Part shown: piece by piece, positions 53,565-63,003 of the stretch
Layout of the letters: the number at the start of each line of letters is the position of its first letter
Position numbering within the stretch: the first letter of the stretch is position 1
Assembly (NCBI RefSeq): GCF_002251295.1
Contig: NZ_NPJA01000021.1
Coordinates: 1-64,000, forward strand
Direction of reading: 5' to 3'
DNA from: Prevotella sp. P5-50
Lineage (GTDB): Bacteria > Bacteroidota > Bacteroidia > Bacteroidales > Bacteroidaceae
DNA length: 64,000 bases
Position numbers and translations under genes: made by a program
The notes under the pieces: generated by a model
The model's database searches: none
Told to the model about the DNA's origin: nothing
What the model saw: the letters and a program-made list of their open reading frames with translations, nothing else

Positions 53565-55409
53565 ATGTGTGGAATAGTAGGATACATAGGCAACAAACAA
53601 GCCTATCCCATCTTGATAAAAGGCTTGCGACGTCTTGAATACCGTGGTTATGATTCTGCCGGTGTTGCCCTTATCAATGATAATGGCAACCTTAATGTCT
53701 GTAAGACAAAAGGCAAGGTCGATAACCTGGAGGAATATTGCAAAGACAAGGATGTAAGCGGAACAGTAGGTATTGCTCATACCCGTTGGGCTACCCACGG
53801 AGAACCATCTGCCGTAAATGCACACCCTCACTATTCTGAATCCAAGAATCTCGCAATTATACATAATGGTATTATAGAAAACTACGCAGACTTGAAGCGT
53901 AAACTTCAATCCAAAGGCGTAGAGTTTCGTTCTGATACGGATACAGAAGTACTCGTGCAACTGGTAGAGTATATTATGGAGCATAAGGATGTCGATCTTC
54001 TCACAGCCGTACAGGTAGCTCTCTTCCAGGTCATTGGCGCCTATGCAATTGCCATTATCGACAAACGCGACCCCAATCAGATTATTGCAGCCCGTAAGCA
54101 GAGTCCACTTGTGGTCGGAATAGGTAAAGACGAATTCTTCTTAGGTTCAGACGCAACACCACTGGTGGAATATACCGACAAGGTCGTCTATCTCGAAGAT
54201 GGAAATATCGCCGTGATCCGTCGCGGAGAAGAACTTAAAGTGGTAAGTATTTTTGGAGAGGAACAGCAACTCAAGGTGAAAAAGGTGGATATTAACCTTG
54301 GACAACTTGAAAAAGGTGGATTCCCACACTTCATGCTTAAGGAAATCTTTGAGCAGCCCGAATGTCTGACCAACTGTATGCGAGGACGCGTCAACGTGGA
54401 TACCGACAACGTAGTACTCTCGGCAGTAATCGATTATAAGAAACAACTGCTTGATGCCAATCGCTTCATCATCGTAGCCTGTGGTACGTCGTGGCACGCA
54501 GGATTGATAGGCAAACAAATGATAGAACAACTCTGTCGCATTCCTGTAGAAGTGGAATATGCGTCAGAGTTCAGATATCGTAATCCCGTCATTACGTCAA
54601 AAGACGTGGTAATTGCCATCTCACAAAGCGGTGAGACCGCAGACACCCTTGCCGCCATACAACTTGCCAAAGAGCACGGCGCATTTATTTATGGAATATG
54701 TAATGCCATCGGATCAAGTATTCCCCGTGCCACAGATACCGGTTCGTATATTCACGTAGGACCAGAGATAGGAGTCGCTTCTACTAAAGCCTTTACTGGA
54801 CAGGTTACCGTATTGACCATGCTGGCTCTTGCTTTGGCAAAAGAAAAAGGAACAATCTCCACGGAGAATTACATGCATGTGGTGAAAGAACTCCACGAAA
54901 TCCCCAACAAGATAAAAACAGTACTTCAACTTAACGACCGTATCGCAGATTTAAGTCGTACATTCACCTATGCACGAAATTTCTTATATCTCGGACGTGG
55001 ATTCAGTTATCCGGTTGCCCTTGAAGGAGCCTTGAAACTGAAGGAAATTTCCTATATTCATGCAGAAGGTTATCCGGCTGCAGAAATGAAACATGGTCCG
55101 ATTGCCTTGATTGACTCAGACATGCCTGTGGTGGTCATCGCAACACATAATGCCATGTACGAGAAAGTATTATCCAATATCCAGGAAGTAAAAGCTCGTA
55201 AGGGAAAGGTTATCGCTATTGTCAGTCACGACGACAATACTATCAGCAAAATTGCCGATGAAGTCATCGAACTGCCAGACACCATCGAATGTCTTGAACC
55301 GTTATTGACAACAATACCCTTGCAATTGCTGGCGTATCATGTTGCAGTATGTAAAGGTCTTGATGTTGACCAACCCCGTAATCTCGCAAAGTCGGTAACC
55401 GTTGAATGA
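53565..55409 (+). CDS. glmS: Glucosamine-6-phosphate synthase (isomerising)
   Basis: A 614-residue enzyme that makes glucosamine-6-phosphate from fructose-6-phosphate and glutamine, the first step toward UDP-GlcNAc. The start is fixed by MCGIVGYIGN, with Cys2 the Ntn nucleophile. It has the glutaminase domain (HTRWATHGEPS, HNGIIENY), two SIS domains (CGTSWHAGLIGK, SQSGETADT) and the conserved end NLAKSVTVE. A terminator spans its stop codon. Confidence 0.97.
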   Translation: MCGIVGYIGNKQAYPILIKGLRRLEYRGYDSAGVALINDNGNLNVCKTKGKVDNLEEYCKDKDVSGTVGIAHTRWATHGEPSAVNAHPHYSESKNLAIIHNGIIENYADLKRKLQSKGVEFRSDTDTEVLVQLVEYIMEHKDVDLLTAVQVALFQVIGAYAIAIIDKRDPNQIIAARKQSPLVVGIGKDEFFLGSDATPLVEYTDKVVYLEDGNIAVIRRGEELKVVSIFGEEQQLKVKKVDINLGQLEKGGFPHFMLKEIFEQPECLTNCMRGRVNVDTDNVVLSAVIDYKKQLLDANRFIIVACGTSWHAGLIGKQMIEQLCRIPVEVEYASEFRYRNPVITSKDVVIAISQSGETADTLAAIQLAKEHGAFIYGICNAIGSSIPRATDTGSYIHVGPEIGVASTKAFTGQVTVLTMLALALAKEKGTISTENYMHVVKELHEIPNKIKTVLQLNDRIADLSRTFTYARNFLYLGRGFSYPVALEGALKLKEISYIHAEGYPAAEMKHGPIALIDSDMPVVVIATHNAMYEKVLSNIQEVKARKGKVIAIVSHDDNTISKIADEVIELPDTIECLEPLLTTIPLQLLAYHVAVCKGLDVDQPRNLAKSVTVE

Positions 55410-55434
55410 TTTCAACAGTTACCGACTTTTTTTT
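55388..55434 (+). terminator. glmS terminator spanning the stop codon
   Basis: AGTCGGTAAC pairs with GTTACCGACT, with an inner TTGAA/TTCAA stem, and eight T follow. The glmS TGA (55407-55409) lies in the loop. A would-be start codon at 55406 for the next gene also lies in the loop. Confidence 0.9.
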
Positions 55435-55498
55435 GCGACGTAGTGAAAAGAGAGAAGAACAGACAATACAAACACAAATAAACAAAGGAGACAAAAAC

Positions 55499-57331
55499 GT
55501 GGAAGAACTCAAGCACGAATGTGGTGTGGCCATGATCAGGCTACTTAAGCCGTTAGAATACTACGAAAAGAAGTATGGTACATGGGCGTATGGTTTCAAC
55601 AAACTCTATCTGATGATGGAGAAACAGCACAACCGCGGACAAGAAGGCGCAGGTTTTGCTACGGTAAAACTAAATACTGAGCCCGGAAACGAATATATGT
55701 TTCGTGAAAAGGCTGAAGGTAAAGACGCTATCACAGAAATTTTCTCGCGCGTAAAACAAGACATGGTTGGAGAACTTTATATGGGCCATCTTCGCTATTC
55801 CACTACAGGAAAGTCTGGACTGACTTATGTTCATCCATTCCTGCGACGAAACAACTGGAAGGCGAAGAATCTCTGTATTTGTGGTAATTTCAATATGACA
55901 AATATTGACCATGTCTTTCAGAAAATCACAGCACAGGGCCAATGTCCACGCATCTATTCAGACTCCTATATCATGCTGGAATGGATGGGCCATCGCCTTG
56001 ACCGAGAAGTGGAGCGTAACTTCGTAGAAGCTCAACGCCAAGGGTTGGAAGGACGCGATATTACCGATTATATCGATCAACACGTAGAAATGAGTAATGT
56101 CCTTCAAACCACGATGCCCGACTTTGATGGAGGATATGTTGTGTGTGGATTGACTGGAAGTGGCGAAATGTTTGCCATGAGAGATCCGTGGGGAATCAGA
56201 CCGGCATTTTACTATCGTGACGATGAAGTCGTGGCTTTAGCAAGTGAACGGCCTGTATTGCAAACCACCTTTGATATTTCTTCGGATGCCGTCTGCGAAC
56301 TCAAAGCCGGACAGGCTTTACTCGTCAAGCAGAATGGTAAGGTGGATGTACGGCAAATAATTCCTCAACGTGGCGATAAAGCTTGTTCGTTTGAACGTAT
56401 TTATTTCAGCCGTGGTAATGATGAGGATATTTATAAAGAACGACTCCTCTTAGGAGAACAATTGACTGGTAGCATTCTCAAGGCTATCGATAAGGATGTC
56501 CATCATACGGTATTCTCATTTATCCCCAATACCGCAGAAGTGGCATACTATGGTATGTTGCGTGGTTTCAAACAGTATATCAACCAACGCAAGATAGAGC
56601 GTATCTCGAATCTTGGCCACATACCTACTCCAGAGGAATTGGAGGATATCCTTAAAGATTACGTGCGCTCGGAAAAGGCGGCATGGAAAGATATTAAATT
56701 GAGAACCTTTATTACCGAAGGAAATTCTCGTAACGACTTGGCTTCACATGTCTATGATGTAACCTATGGGATTCTGGAACCTCAACGCGACAATCTCGTC
56801 ATTATCGATGATTCTATTGTGCGAGGAACAACCCTGAAGGAAAGCATCATAAAAATACTCGCGCGACTTCAACCCAAGAAAATCGTTATCGTTAGTAGCG
56901 CTCCACAGATTCGTTATCCAGACTATTATGGTATCGACATGGCGCGCCTTGAGGAATTTTGCGCCTTCCGTGCGTGCATCCAACTGTTGAAAGACAGACA
57001 TATGGAGTCTCTCATAGATACGGTTTATCGGAAGTGTAAAGACGAACTTCAGAAAAACGACGGAAGCATGGAGTGTGCTGTCAAGGAACTCTACCGTCCG
57101 TTTACCGTAGAAGAACTCAACGTTAAGATGGTTGAAATGTTGTGCCCTGCTGATGTGGAAACACCTATAGAACTGGTATTCCAAAGCATAGAAGGCCTTC
57201 ATAAAGCTTGTCCCAATCATCATGGCGATTGGTATTTTACAGGCGACTATCCAACGCCAGGAGGTACAAGACTCTGCCTCATGGCATTCGTGAACTATAT
57301 AGAAAATGTATATAATCAGGAAACAAAATAA
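55499..57331 (+). CDS. purF: Amidophosphoribosyltransferase-like protein (long PurF type)
   Basis: A 610-residue glutamine-PRPP amidotransferase, first step of purine synthesis by family. A GTG start is chosen: AAAGGAG lies 9 bases before it, and upstream sequence includes the glmS terminator. It gives VEELKHE-C, so the Ntn cysteine at residue 8 needs a short propeptide removed. Glutaminase motifs: HNRGQEGAGFA, MGHLRYSTTG, CICGNFNMTN. Phosphoribosyl domain: PRPP loop VIIDDSIVRGTTLKES and YYGIDMARLEE. At about 610 residues it is longer than typical PurF (~500). The Cys that starts the Fe-S cluster motif in the B. subtilis type (PCFYGID) is Asp here. carA follows after 6 bases. Confidence 0.85.
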   Translation: MEELKHECGVAMIRLLKPLEYYEKKYGTWAYGFNKLYLMMEKQHNRGQEGAGFATVKLNTEPGNEYMFREKAEGKDAITEIFSRVKQDMVGELYMGHLRYSTTGKSGLTYVHPFLRRNNWKAKNLCICGNFNMTNIDHVFQKITAQGQCPRIYSDSYIMLEWMGHRLDREVERNFVEAQRQGLEGRDITDYIDQHVEMSNVLQTTMPDFDGGYVVCGLTGSGEMFAMRDPWGIRPAFYYRDDEVVALASERPVLQTTFDISSDAVCELKAGQALLVKQNGKVDVRQIIPQRGDKACSFERIYFSRGNDEDIYKERLLLGEQLTGSILKAIDKDVHHTVFSFIPNTAEVAYYGMLRGFKQYINQRKIERISNLGHIPTPEELEDILKDYVRSEKAAWKDIKLRTFITEGNSRNDLASHVYDVTYGILEPQRDNLVIIDDSIVRGTTLKESIIKILARLQPKKIVIVSSAPQIRYPDYYGIDMARLEEFCAFRACIQLLKDRHMESLIDTVYRKCKDELQKNDGSMECAVKELYRPFTVEELNVKMVEMLCPADVETPIELVFQSIEGLHKACPNHHGDWYFTGDYPTPGGTRLCLMAFVNYIENVYNQETK

Positions 57332-57337
57332 TAAATA

Positions 57338-58411
57338 ATGAAAGACGTAACACTTGTTCTGGAAGACGGAACGCAATTCAAAGGAAAATCATTCGGCTAT
57401 GATGCACCAGTAGCAGGAGAAGTCGTGTTCAACACGGCTATGATGGGCTACCCCGAGTCATTAACAGACCCATCTTATGCCGGACAACTCATGACGCTTA
57501 CATATCCGCTGGTTGGAAACTATGGAGTACCTCAGTTTTCTTTCGAAAAGAACGGCCTACCGACCTTCATGGAAAGCGACCGTATCTATGCTTCTGCTAT
57601 TATCGTAAGCGATTATAGTGAGCAATATTCCCATTGGAATGCTAACGAAAGTCTTGCCGACTGGTTGAAAAGAGAAAAAGTACCTGGTATAACAGGTATT
57701 GACACCCGCCAATTGACAAAGGTTCTTCGTGAACATGGTGTGATGATGGGTAAAATACTCATGGACGACGAACCTGACAATATTCCAGAAGCCGATTATG
57801 AAGGTGTGAATTTCGTGGATCGTGTTTCCTGTAAAGACATCATCCGATATAATGAAGGCGCAGGACGAAAAGTGGTACTCGTCGATTGTGGAGTGAAAGC
57901 CAATATCATTCGTTGTCTTATCAATCGTGGAGTGGAAGTTATTCGGGTGCCATGGAACTACGATTATACTGGAATGGAATTTGATGGACTCTTTTTGGCT
58001 AACGGACCTGGCGACCCTGACATGTGTGGAGATGCCGTTGATATTATCCGTAAGCAGATGTCTGTTAGCCGTAAACCTATATGTGGAATATGTATGGGAA
58101 ATCAATTGTTGGCCAAGGCGGGTGGCGCCTCAATCTATAAGTTGAAATATGGACATCGCAGCCACAACCAACCAGTTCGCGAAGTAGGTACCAACCGTTG
58201 TTATGTGACCAGTCAGAACCATGGTTATGCCGTTGATGCTTCTACACTAGGAAAAGAATGGCGCGAACTCTTTGTCAATATGAACGACGGTTCTAATGAA
58301 GGCATTCGCCATCAGACCAACCCTTGGTTTAGCAGCCAGTTCCATCCTGAGGCTTGTTCTGGACCAGTCGATACTGAGTTTATGTTCGACCGCTTCGTAG
58401 AGGCATTATAA
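57338..58411 (+). CDS. carA: Carbamoyl-phosphate synthase small subunit
   Basis: A 357-residue glutaminase subunit. N-terminal CPSase domain (1-~150, VLEDGTQFKGKSFG, GITGIDTRQLTK) and class I amidotransferase domain with the nucleophile Cys in ICGICMGNQLLA and His/Glu in QFHPEACSGP. The usual GHQ after the nucleophile is GNQ here. Forms a heterodimer with CarB, encoded 34 bases downstream, supplying carbamoyl phosphate for pyrimidine and arginine synthesis. Confidence 0.96.
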   Translation: MKDVTLVLEDGTQFKGKSFGYDAPVAGEVVFNTAMMGYPESLTDPSYAGQLMTLTYPLVGNYGVPQFSFEKNGLPTFMESDRIYASAIIVSDYSEQYSHWNANESLADWLKREKVPGITGIDTRQLTKVLREHGVMMGKILMDDEPDNIPEADYEGVNFVDRVSCKDIIRYNEGAGRKVVLVDCGVKANIIRCLINRGVEVIRVPWNYDYTGMEFDGLFLANGPGDPDMCGDAVDIIRKQMSVSRKPICGICMGNQLLAKAGGASIYKLKYGHRSHNQPVREVGTNRCYVTSQNHGYAVDASTLGKEWRELFVNMNDGSNEGIRHQTNPWFSSQFHPEACSGPVDTEFMFDRFVEAL

Positions 58412-58445
58412 TCCATCAAACCATTTTTATGTAATAAGAACAATA

Positions 58446-61400
58446 ATGAAATACGATAATATCAAAAAAGTATTGCTCCTTGGAAGTGGAGCGCTCAAAA
58501 TCGGAGAAGCTGGAGAATTTGATTATTCTGGTTCACAAGCCCTTAAAGCATTACGCGAGGAAGGGGTGAAAACCGTACTTATCAATCCGAATATTGCTAC
58601 CGTACAGACGTCAGAAGGGGTAGCCGATGAAATATACTTCTTACCCGTTCAACCATATTTTGTTGAACGTGTGATAGAAAAAGAACGACCAGACGGTATC
58701 CTGCTTTCTTTTGGTGGTCAGACCGCGTTGAACTGTGGAGTAGAACTCTATCAGAGTGGAGTGCTCGATAAATATGGCGTACGCGTATTAGGAACTCCCG
58801 TACAGGCCATTATGGATACAGAAGACCGCGAACTCTTTGTGGAGAAACTCGATGAAATCAACGTAAAGACTATTAAGAGTGAGGCTTGTGAAAACATAGA
58901 ACAAACACGCAAAGCTGCTGCGGAATTGGGCTATCCTGTCATTCTTCGTGCAGCATACGCACTTGGCGGATTAGGTTCTGGTTTTGCCGATAATGAAGAA
59001 GAACTCAACAAACTTGCTGAAAAAGCGTTCTCTTTCTCTCCACAGGTATTGGTCGAGAAATCTCTCAAAGGTTGGAAGGAGATTGAATACGAGGTGGTGC
59101 GAGACCGTTACGATAATTGCATTACCGTCTGCAATATGGAAAACTTCGACCCGCTGGGAATACATACGGGCGAATCAATAGTTGTTGCTCCTTCTCAGAC
59201 CTTGACAAACTCAGAATATCACAAACTCCGTGCCCTTGCCATCAAGATTATCCGTCATATCGGAATTGTTGGAGAATGTAATGTACAATACGCTTTCGAC
59301 CCACAGTCGGAAGACTATCGAGTGATTGAGGTTAATGCACGCCTGAGTCGTTCTTCTGCTTTGGCATCTAAAGCAACTGGTTATCCCTTGGCATTTGTGG
59401 CTGCCAAACTTGGTATGGGTTATGGACTCTTTGAACTCAATAATTCGGTTACCAAAACGACAAGTGCATTCTTCGAACCTGCCCTTGACTATGTGGTCTG
59501 CAAAATTCCACGTTGGGACTTGTCCAAATTCCGTGGTGTTGACAAGGAACTTGGATCATCTATGAAGTCTGTAGGTGAGGTCATGGCTATCGGACGTACC
59601 TTTGAAGAGGCTATACAGAAGGGACTGCGCATGATAGGACAGGGAATGCATGGTTTCGTGGAAAATAAGGAACTGAAGATTGAGGATGTTGACGCGGCCC
59701 TCCGTGAACCTACCGATAAGCGCATCTTCGTCATTTCAAAGGCTATGCATCTTCCGCAATATGATATTGACCGTATTCACGAACTTACCCGTATCGATAA
59801 GTGGTTCCTCTACAAACTGAAACACATCATAGATATCGACGAGGCGTTGAAAGGCCTGAAAAATAATGATGGTACATCGGCAGAAAAACTTGATGCGACA
59901 TTACTTCGTGAGGCAAAAGTCTATGGATTTACCGATTTCCAAATTGCACGTGCCATCGGACTTGAGGAAACCATGAACAATATGCATGAGGCTGTACTTG
60001 CTGTTCGTAAGATACGTAAGTCGATGGGTATTGTTCCCGTGGTTAAACAGATAGACACGCTTGCTGCGGAATATCCTGCCCAGACCAATTATCTTTATGT
60101 GACGTATAGTGGGGTGGAAAGCGATATTCAATATGAACAAGATGGAAAGAGTATTATCGTACTTGGCTCAGGAGCTTACCGCATCGGTTCGAGTGTAGAG
60201 TTCGACTGGTGTGGTGTGCAGGCTCTTAATACCATACGCAAGGAAGGTTGGAGAAGTGTCATGATCAATTATAATCCGGAAACGGTTTCTACCGATTATG
60301 ATATGTGCGACCGCCTGTATTTCGACGAACTGACCTTCGAACGCGTCATGGATATTATTGACCTCGAACAGCCTCATGGTGTCATCGTATCGACTGGTGG
60401 ACAGATTCCTAATAATCTTGCCATGCCTTTGGCAGAACAGCACGTGCCGATTCTGGGTACGTCTGCCATCGATATTGACGGAGCAGAAGATCGTGCAAAG
60501 TTCTCACAGATGCTCAACGAACTTGGAGTCAACCAACCTGAATGGAGCGCTTTGACCTCGATGGATGACATAGACCGCTTTGTGGATAGGGTAGGATTCC
60601 CAGTTCTCGTGCGCCCATCGTATGTGTTGAGTGGAGCGGCCATGAATGTTTGTTCCAATCGTGAAGAACTTGAGCGCTTCCTCCAGTTGGCTGCAAATGT
60701 GAGCGAAGACCACCCTGTGGTTGTTTCCAAGTTTATCGAACATGCCAAGGAAATAGAAATGGATGCTGTTGCTAAAGATGGCGAAATATTTGCCTATGCC
60801 ATTTCAGAACATATCGAGTTTGCTGGCGTCCATTCTGGAGATGCTACGATTCAGTTCCCTCCACAGAAACTTTATGTAGAAACAGTTCGCCGCATCAAGC
60901 GCATCAGTCGCCAGATTGCCAAAGCGCTTCACATCAACGGACCTTTCAATATTCAGTTCATGGCACGTGATAATGACATTCTCGTGATTGAATGTAACTT
61001 GCGCGCCTCACGCTCCTTCCCGTTTGTATCAAAGGTGTTGAAAATCAACTTGATTGAGCTTGCCACTAAAGTAATGCTTGGTCTTCCTGTTGAGAAACCT
61101 CATAAAAACCTTTTCGACCTCGATTATGTAGGTATCAAAGCCAGTCAGTTCTCGTTCAACAGATTGCAGAAAGCTGATCCTGTACTTGGCGTTGATATGG
61201 CTTCAACAGGTGAGGTGGGATGCTTGGGTGACAATACATCTACGGCTTTGCTGAAAGCCATGCTGAGCGTGGGACATCGCATTCCGAAAAAGACTGTCCT
61301 CTTATCTACAGGTACACCTAAACAGAAAGCTGAAATGATTGATGCTGCCCGTATGTTAGTAGATCATGGCTACAAACTCTATGCTACAGGTGGAACATCA

Positions 61401-61691
61401 CGCTATCTGACAGAAAATGGTATAGAAAACACGACTGTCTATTGGCCCAGCGAATCAGACAAACAGCCACAGGCTCTTACACTCCTCCATGACCACAAGG
61501 TGGATATGGTAGTCAATATCCCCAAAAATCTGACCGAAGGAGAACTGAGTAATGGTTATCTCATCCGTCGTGCCTCCATCGATCTCAACGTGCCGCTCAT
61601 TACCAACAGTCGATTGGCTTCTGCTTTTATCCAGGCGTTCTGTACGGTATCGTTAGACAATATAGGAATCAAGTCTTGGAGAGAGTATTGA
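58446..61691 (+). CDS. carB: Carbamoyl-phosphate synthase large subunit
   Basis: A 1081-residue synthetase of full length. It has two ATP-grasp halves (VLLLGSGALKIGEAGEFDYSG at the start; IIVLGSGAYRIGSSVEFDWCG near residue 565), an oligomerisation domain between them and a C-terminal MGS-like regulatory domain (LYATGGTSRYL, VDMVVNIPKN). ATP-grasp metal residues are in EVNARLSRSSALASKATGYP and ECNLRASRSFPFVSKV. The 12-bp inverted repeat at 61707 follows its stop and could be its terminator. Confidence 0.97.
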   Translation: MKYDNIKKVLLLGSGALKIGEAGEFDYSGSQALKALREEGVKTVLINPNIATVQTSEGVADEIYFLPVQPYFVERVIEKERPDGILLSFGGQTALNCGVELYQSGVLDKYGVRVLGTPVQAIMDTEDRELFVEKLDEINVKTIKSEACENIEQTRKAAAELGYPVILRAAYALGGLGSGFADNEEELNKLAEKAFSFSPQVLVEKSLKGWKEIEYEVVRDRYDNCITVCNMENFDPLGIHTGESIVVAPSQTLTNSEYHKLRALAIKIIRHIGIVGECNVQYAFDPQSEDYRVIEVNARLSRSSALASKATGYPLAFVAAKLGMGYGLFELNNSVTKTTSAFFEPALDYVVCKIPRWDLSKFRGVDKELGSSMKSVGEVMAIGRTFEEAIQKGLRMIGQGMHGFVENKELKIEDVDAALREPTDKRIFVISKAMHLPQYDIDRIHELTRIDKWFLYKLKHIIDIDEALKGLKNNDGTSAEKLDATLLREAKVYGFTDFQIARAIGLEETMNNMHEAVLAVRKIRKSMGIVPVVKQIDTLAAEYPAQTNYLYVTYSGVESDIQYEQDGKSIIVLGSGAYRIGSSVEFDWCGVQALNTIRKEGWRSVMINYNPETVSTDYDMCDRLYFDELTFERVMDIIDLEQPHGVIVSTGGQIPNNLAMPLAEQHVPILGTSAIDIDGAEDRAKFSQMLNELGVNQPEWSALTSMDDIDRFVDRVGFPVLVRPSYVLSGAAMNVCSNREELERFLQLAANVSEDHPVVVSKFIEHAKEIEMDAVAKDGEIFAYAISEHIEFAGVHSGDATIQFPPQKLYVETVRRIKRISRQIAKALHINGPFNIQFMARDNDILVIECNLRASRSFPFVSKVLKINLIELATKVMLGLPVEKPHKNLFDLDYVGIKASQFSFNRLQKADPVLGVDMASTGEVGCLGDNTSTALLKAMLSVGHRIPKKTVLLSTGTPKQKAEMIDAARMLVDHGYKLYATGGTSRYLTENGIENTTVYWPSESDKQPQALTLLHDHKVDMVVNIPKNLTEGELSNGYLIRRASIDLNVPLITNSRLASAFIQAFCTVSLDNIGIKSWREY

Positions 61692-61706
61692 CAAAAATAA
61701 TTATGT

Positions 61707-61733
61707 AAACATTTGGCAGGTTGCCAAATGTTT
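61707..61733. promoter_or_regulatory. Perfect 12-bp inverted repeat before the kinase promoter
   Basis: AAACATTTGGCA and its exact complement flank a 3-base loop. It lies between carB and the -7 element at 61736, covering the -33 zone. It is not followed by a T-run, so an operator is as likely as a terminator. Confidence 0.6.
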
Positions 61734-61735
61734 AC

Positions 61736-61743
61736 TATATTTG
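61736..61743 (+). promoter_or_regulatory. -7 element TATATTTG of the histidine kinase gene
   Basis: TAnnTTTG match 31 bases before the ATG at 61775. Confidence 0.7.
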
Positions 61744-61774
61744 CACAGTCAAAACTCTTAAAGATTATAAAACT

Positions 61775-62926
61775 ATGGAACTTGGTGACATACTTGAATC
61801 TAAAATAAACCGAAGTGACTATAAGATACTTATTGTCGATGATGTGACGAGTAACGTGTTGCTATTGAAGATTCTTCTGACCAATGAGAAGTTTCAAATA
61901 TGCACAGCGTCTAACGGCCATCAATGTGTAGAAGTGGCACGTAGCGAACATCCTGACTTGATATTGCTCGATGTAATGATGCCCGAACTCAACGGATTTG
62001 ACACGGCGGTTATATTGAAAAAAGATCCCCTGACAGCAGATATACCTATTATATTTCTGACGGCTCTCAATAGCCCAAGTGATCTTGTACATGGATTCCA
62101 AGTTGGAGCTCATGACTTTTTGACGAAGCCTTTCAATAAGGAAGAACTGATCATGCGCGTCATGCACCAGATTTCATTGGTGGCAGCCAAACGCTATATT
62201 ATAGAGCAAAATGAAAAGCTCAAGAGGATCATTTCTAACCGTGATAAGATGTATTCAGTAATCGCACATGACTTGCGTTCGCCTATGGCATCCATCCGTA
62301 TGGTACTTAACCTCTGTGTCAACGTGGTGACGCCGGATATGGTTGGCGAGGAGATCTTTGGTTTGCTCGATAAGGCCAATCGTGAATCAGAAGAGACTCA
62401 TGACTTGCTTGACAACCTGTTGAAGTGGACCAAGAGTCAGACTGGACGCCTTGAAGTGGCTTATCAGAATCTCGAACTCGATGATATCGTTCCTGGTGTG
62501 GTTGATATCTTCACGATGATTGCTGAGATGAAGAAGATCAAACTTCAGTATATTCCTTCTGAGGAGCATCTGAAAGTACGAGCTGACAACGATATGATGA
62601 AAACCGTGGTGCGCAACTTCATTTCAAACGCTATTAAGTTTACCCCAGAAGGCAAGGGAATCGAGGTATATTATAAGAAGTCGGGCGAGTTTGCCAAAAT
62701 CAGCGTTCGCGACCATGGTGTCGGAATTGCTCCAGAACGTATTGATACCTTGTTCCATAAAGGAGAAACCACTTATGGTACAGGTGGTGAGGAAGGTTCT
62801 GGACTTGGACTCCAGCTTTGTGCAGATTTCGCTCGCAAGAATGGTGGCGACGTGATGGTGGAATCAACCTTAGGAGAAGGCTCTACCTTCAGTTTCTTAG
62901 TACCGTTGTTGAAAGAAGAAGCATAA
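61775..62926 (+). CDS. Receiver-histidine kinase hybrid protein
   Basis: A 383-residue soluble two-component protein with reversed order. Residues ~15-130 are a receiver domain (ILIVDDVTSN, phospho-acceptor Asp in LILLDVMMPELNG, FLTAL, DFLTKPF). A short coiled linker follows, then a HisKA domain with the phospho-His in VIAHDLRSPM (~170) and a HATPase_c domain (N box NFISNAIKFTP, G1 DHGVGI, G2 GSGLGLQLC). There is no sensor or membrane segment, so it probably takes input through the receiver from another kinase. The ATG at 61775 is chosen because an upstream in-frame start at 61721 lies before the promoter. A single-gene unit. Confidence 0.9.
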   Translation: MELGDILESKINRSDYKILIVDDVTSNVLLLKILLTNEKFQICTASNGHQCVEVARSEHPDLILLDVMMPELNGFDTAVILKKDPLTADIPIIFLTALNSPSDLVHGFQVGAHDFLTKPFNKEELIMRVMHQISLVAAKRYIIEQNEKLKRIISNRDKMYSVIAHDLRSPMASIRMVLNLCVNVVTPDMVGEEIFGLLDKANRESEETHDLLDNLLKWTKSQTGRLEVAYQNLELDDIVPGVVDIFTMIAEMKKIKLQYIPSEEHLKVRADNDMMKTVVRNFISNAIKFTPEGKGIEVYYKKSGEFAKISVRDHGVGIAPERIDTLFHKGETTYGTGGEEGSGLGLQLCADFARKNGGDVMVESTLGEGSTFSFLVPLLKEEA

Positions 62927-62966
62927 TATTGTAATCATACATTTTGATTATTACAATAAAATACAG

Positions 62967-63003
62967 ACAGGGGCATCTTTTGAATGATCGCCCCTGTTTG
63001 TGT
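62967..63003 (+). terminator. Terminator after the histidine kinase gene
   Basis: ACAGGGGC (62967-62974) pairs with GCCCCTGT (62990-62997) with an inner ATC/GAT pair, then TTGTGTTT. Another AT-rich inverted repeat lies just before it at ~62928-62959. The rest of 63005-63237 holds copies of the TTCGGGATG and TAATGGGACTT motifs and no gene. Confidence 0.75.

Noticed and set aside
55406-55498. Longer N-terminus for the purF-type gene from the ATG at 55406
   Set aside because: The ATG is in the loop of the glmS terminator; the extension is low-complexity and the GTG with AAAGGAG fits better.
61721-61774. Longer N-terminus for the hybrid kinase
   Set aside because: It would begin upstream of the -7 element and inside the inverted repeat.
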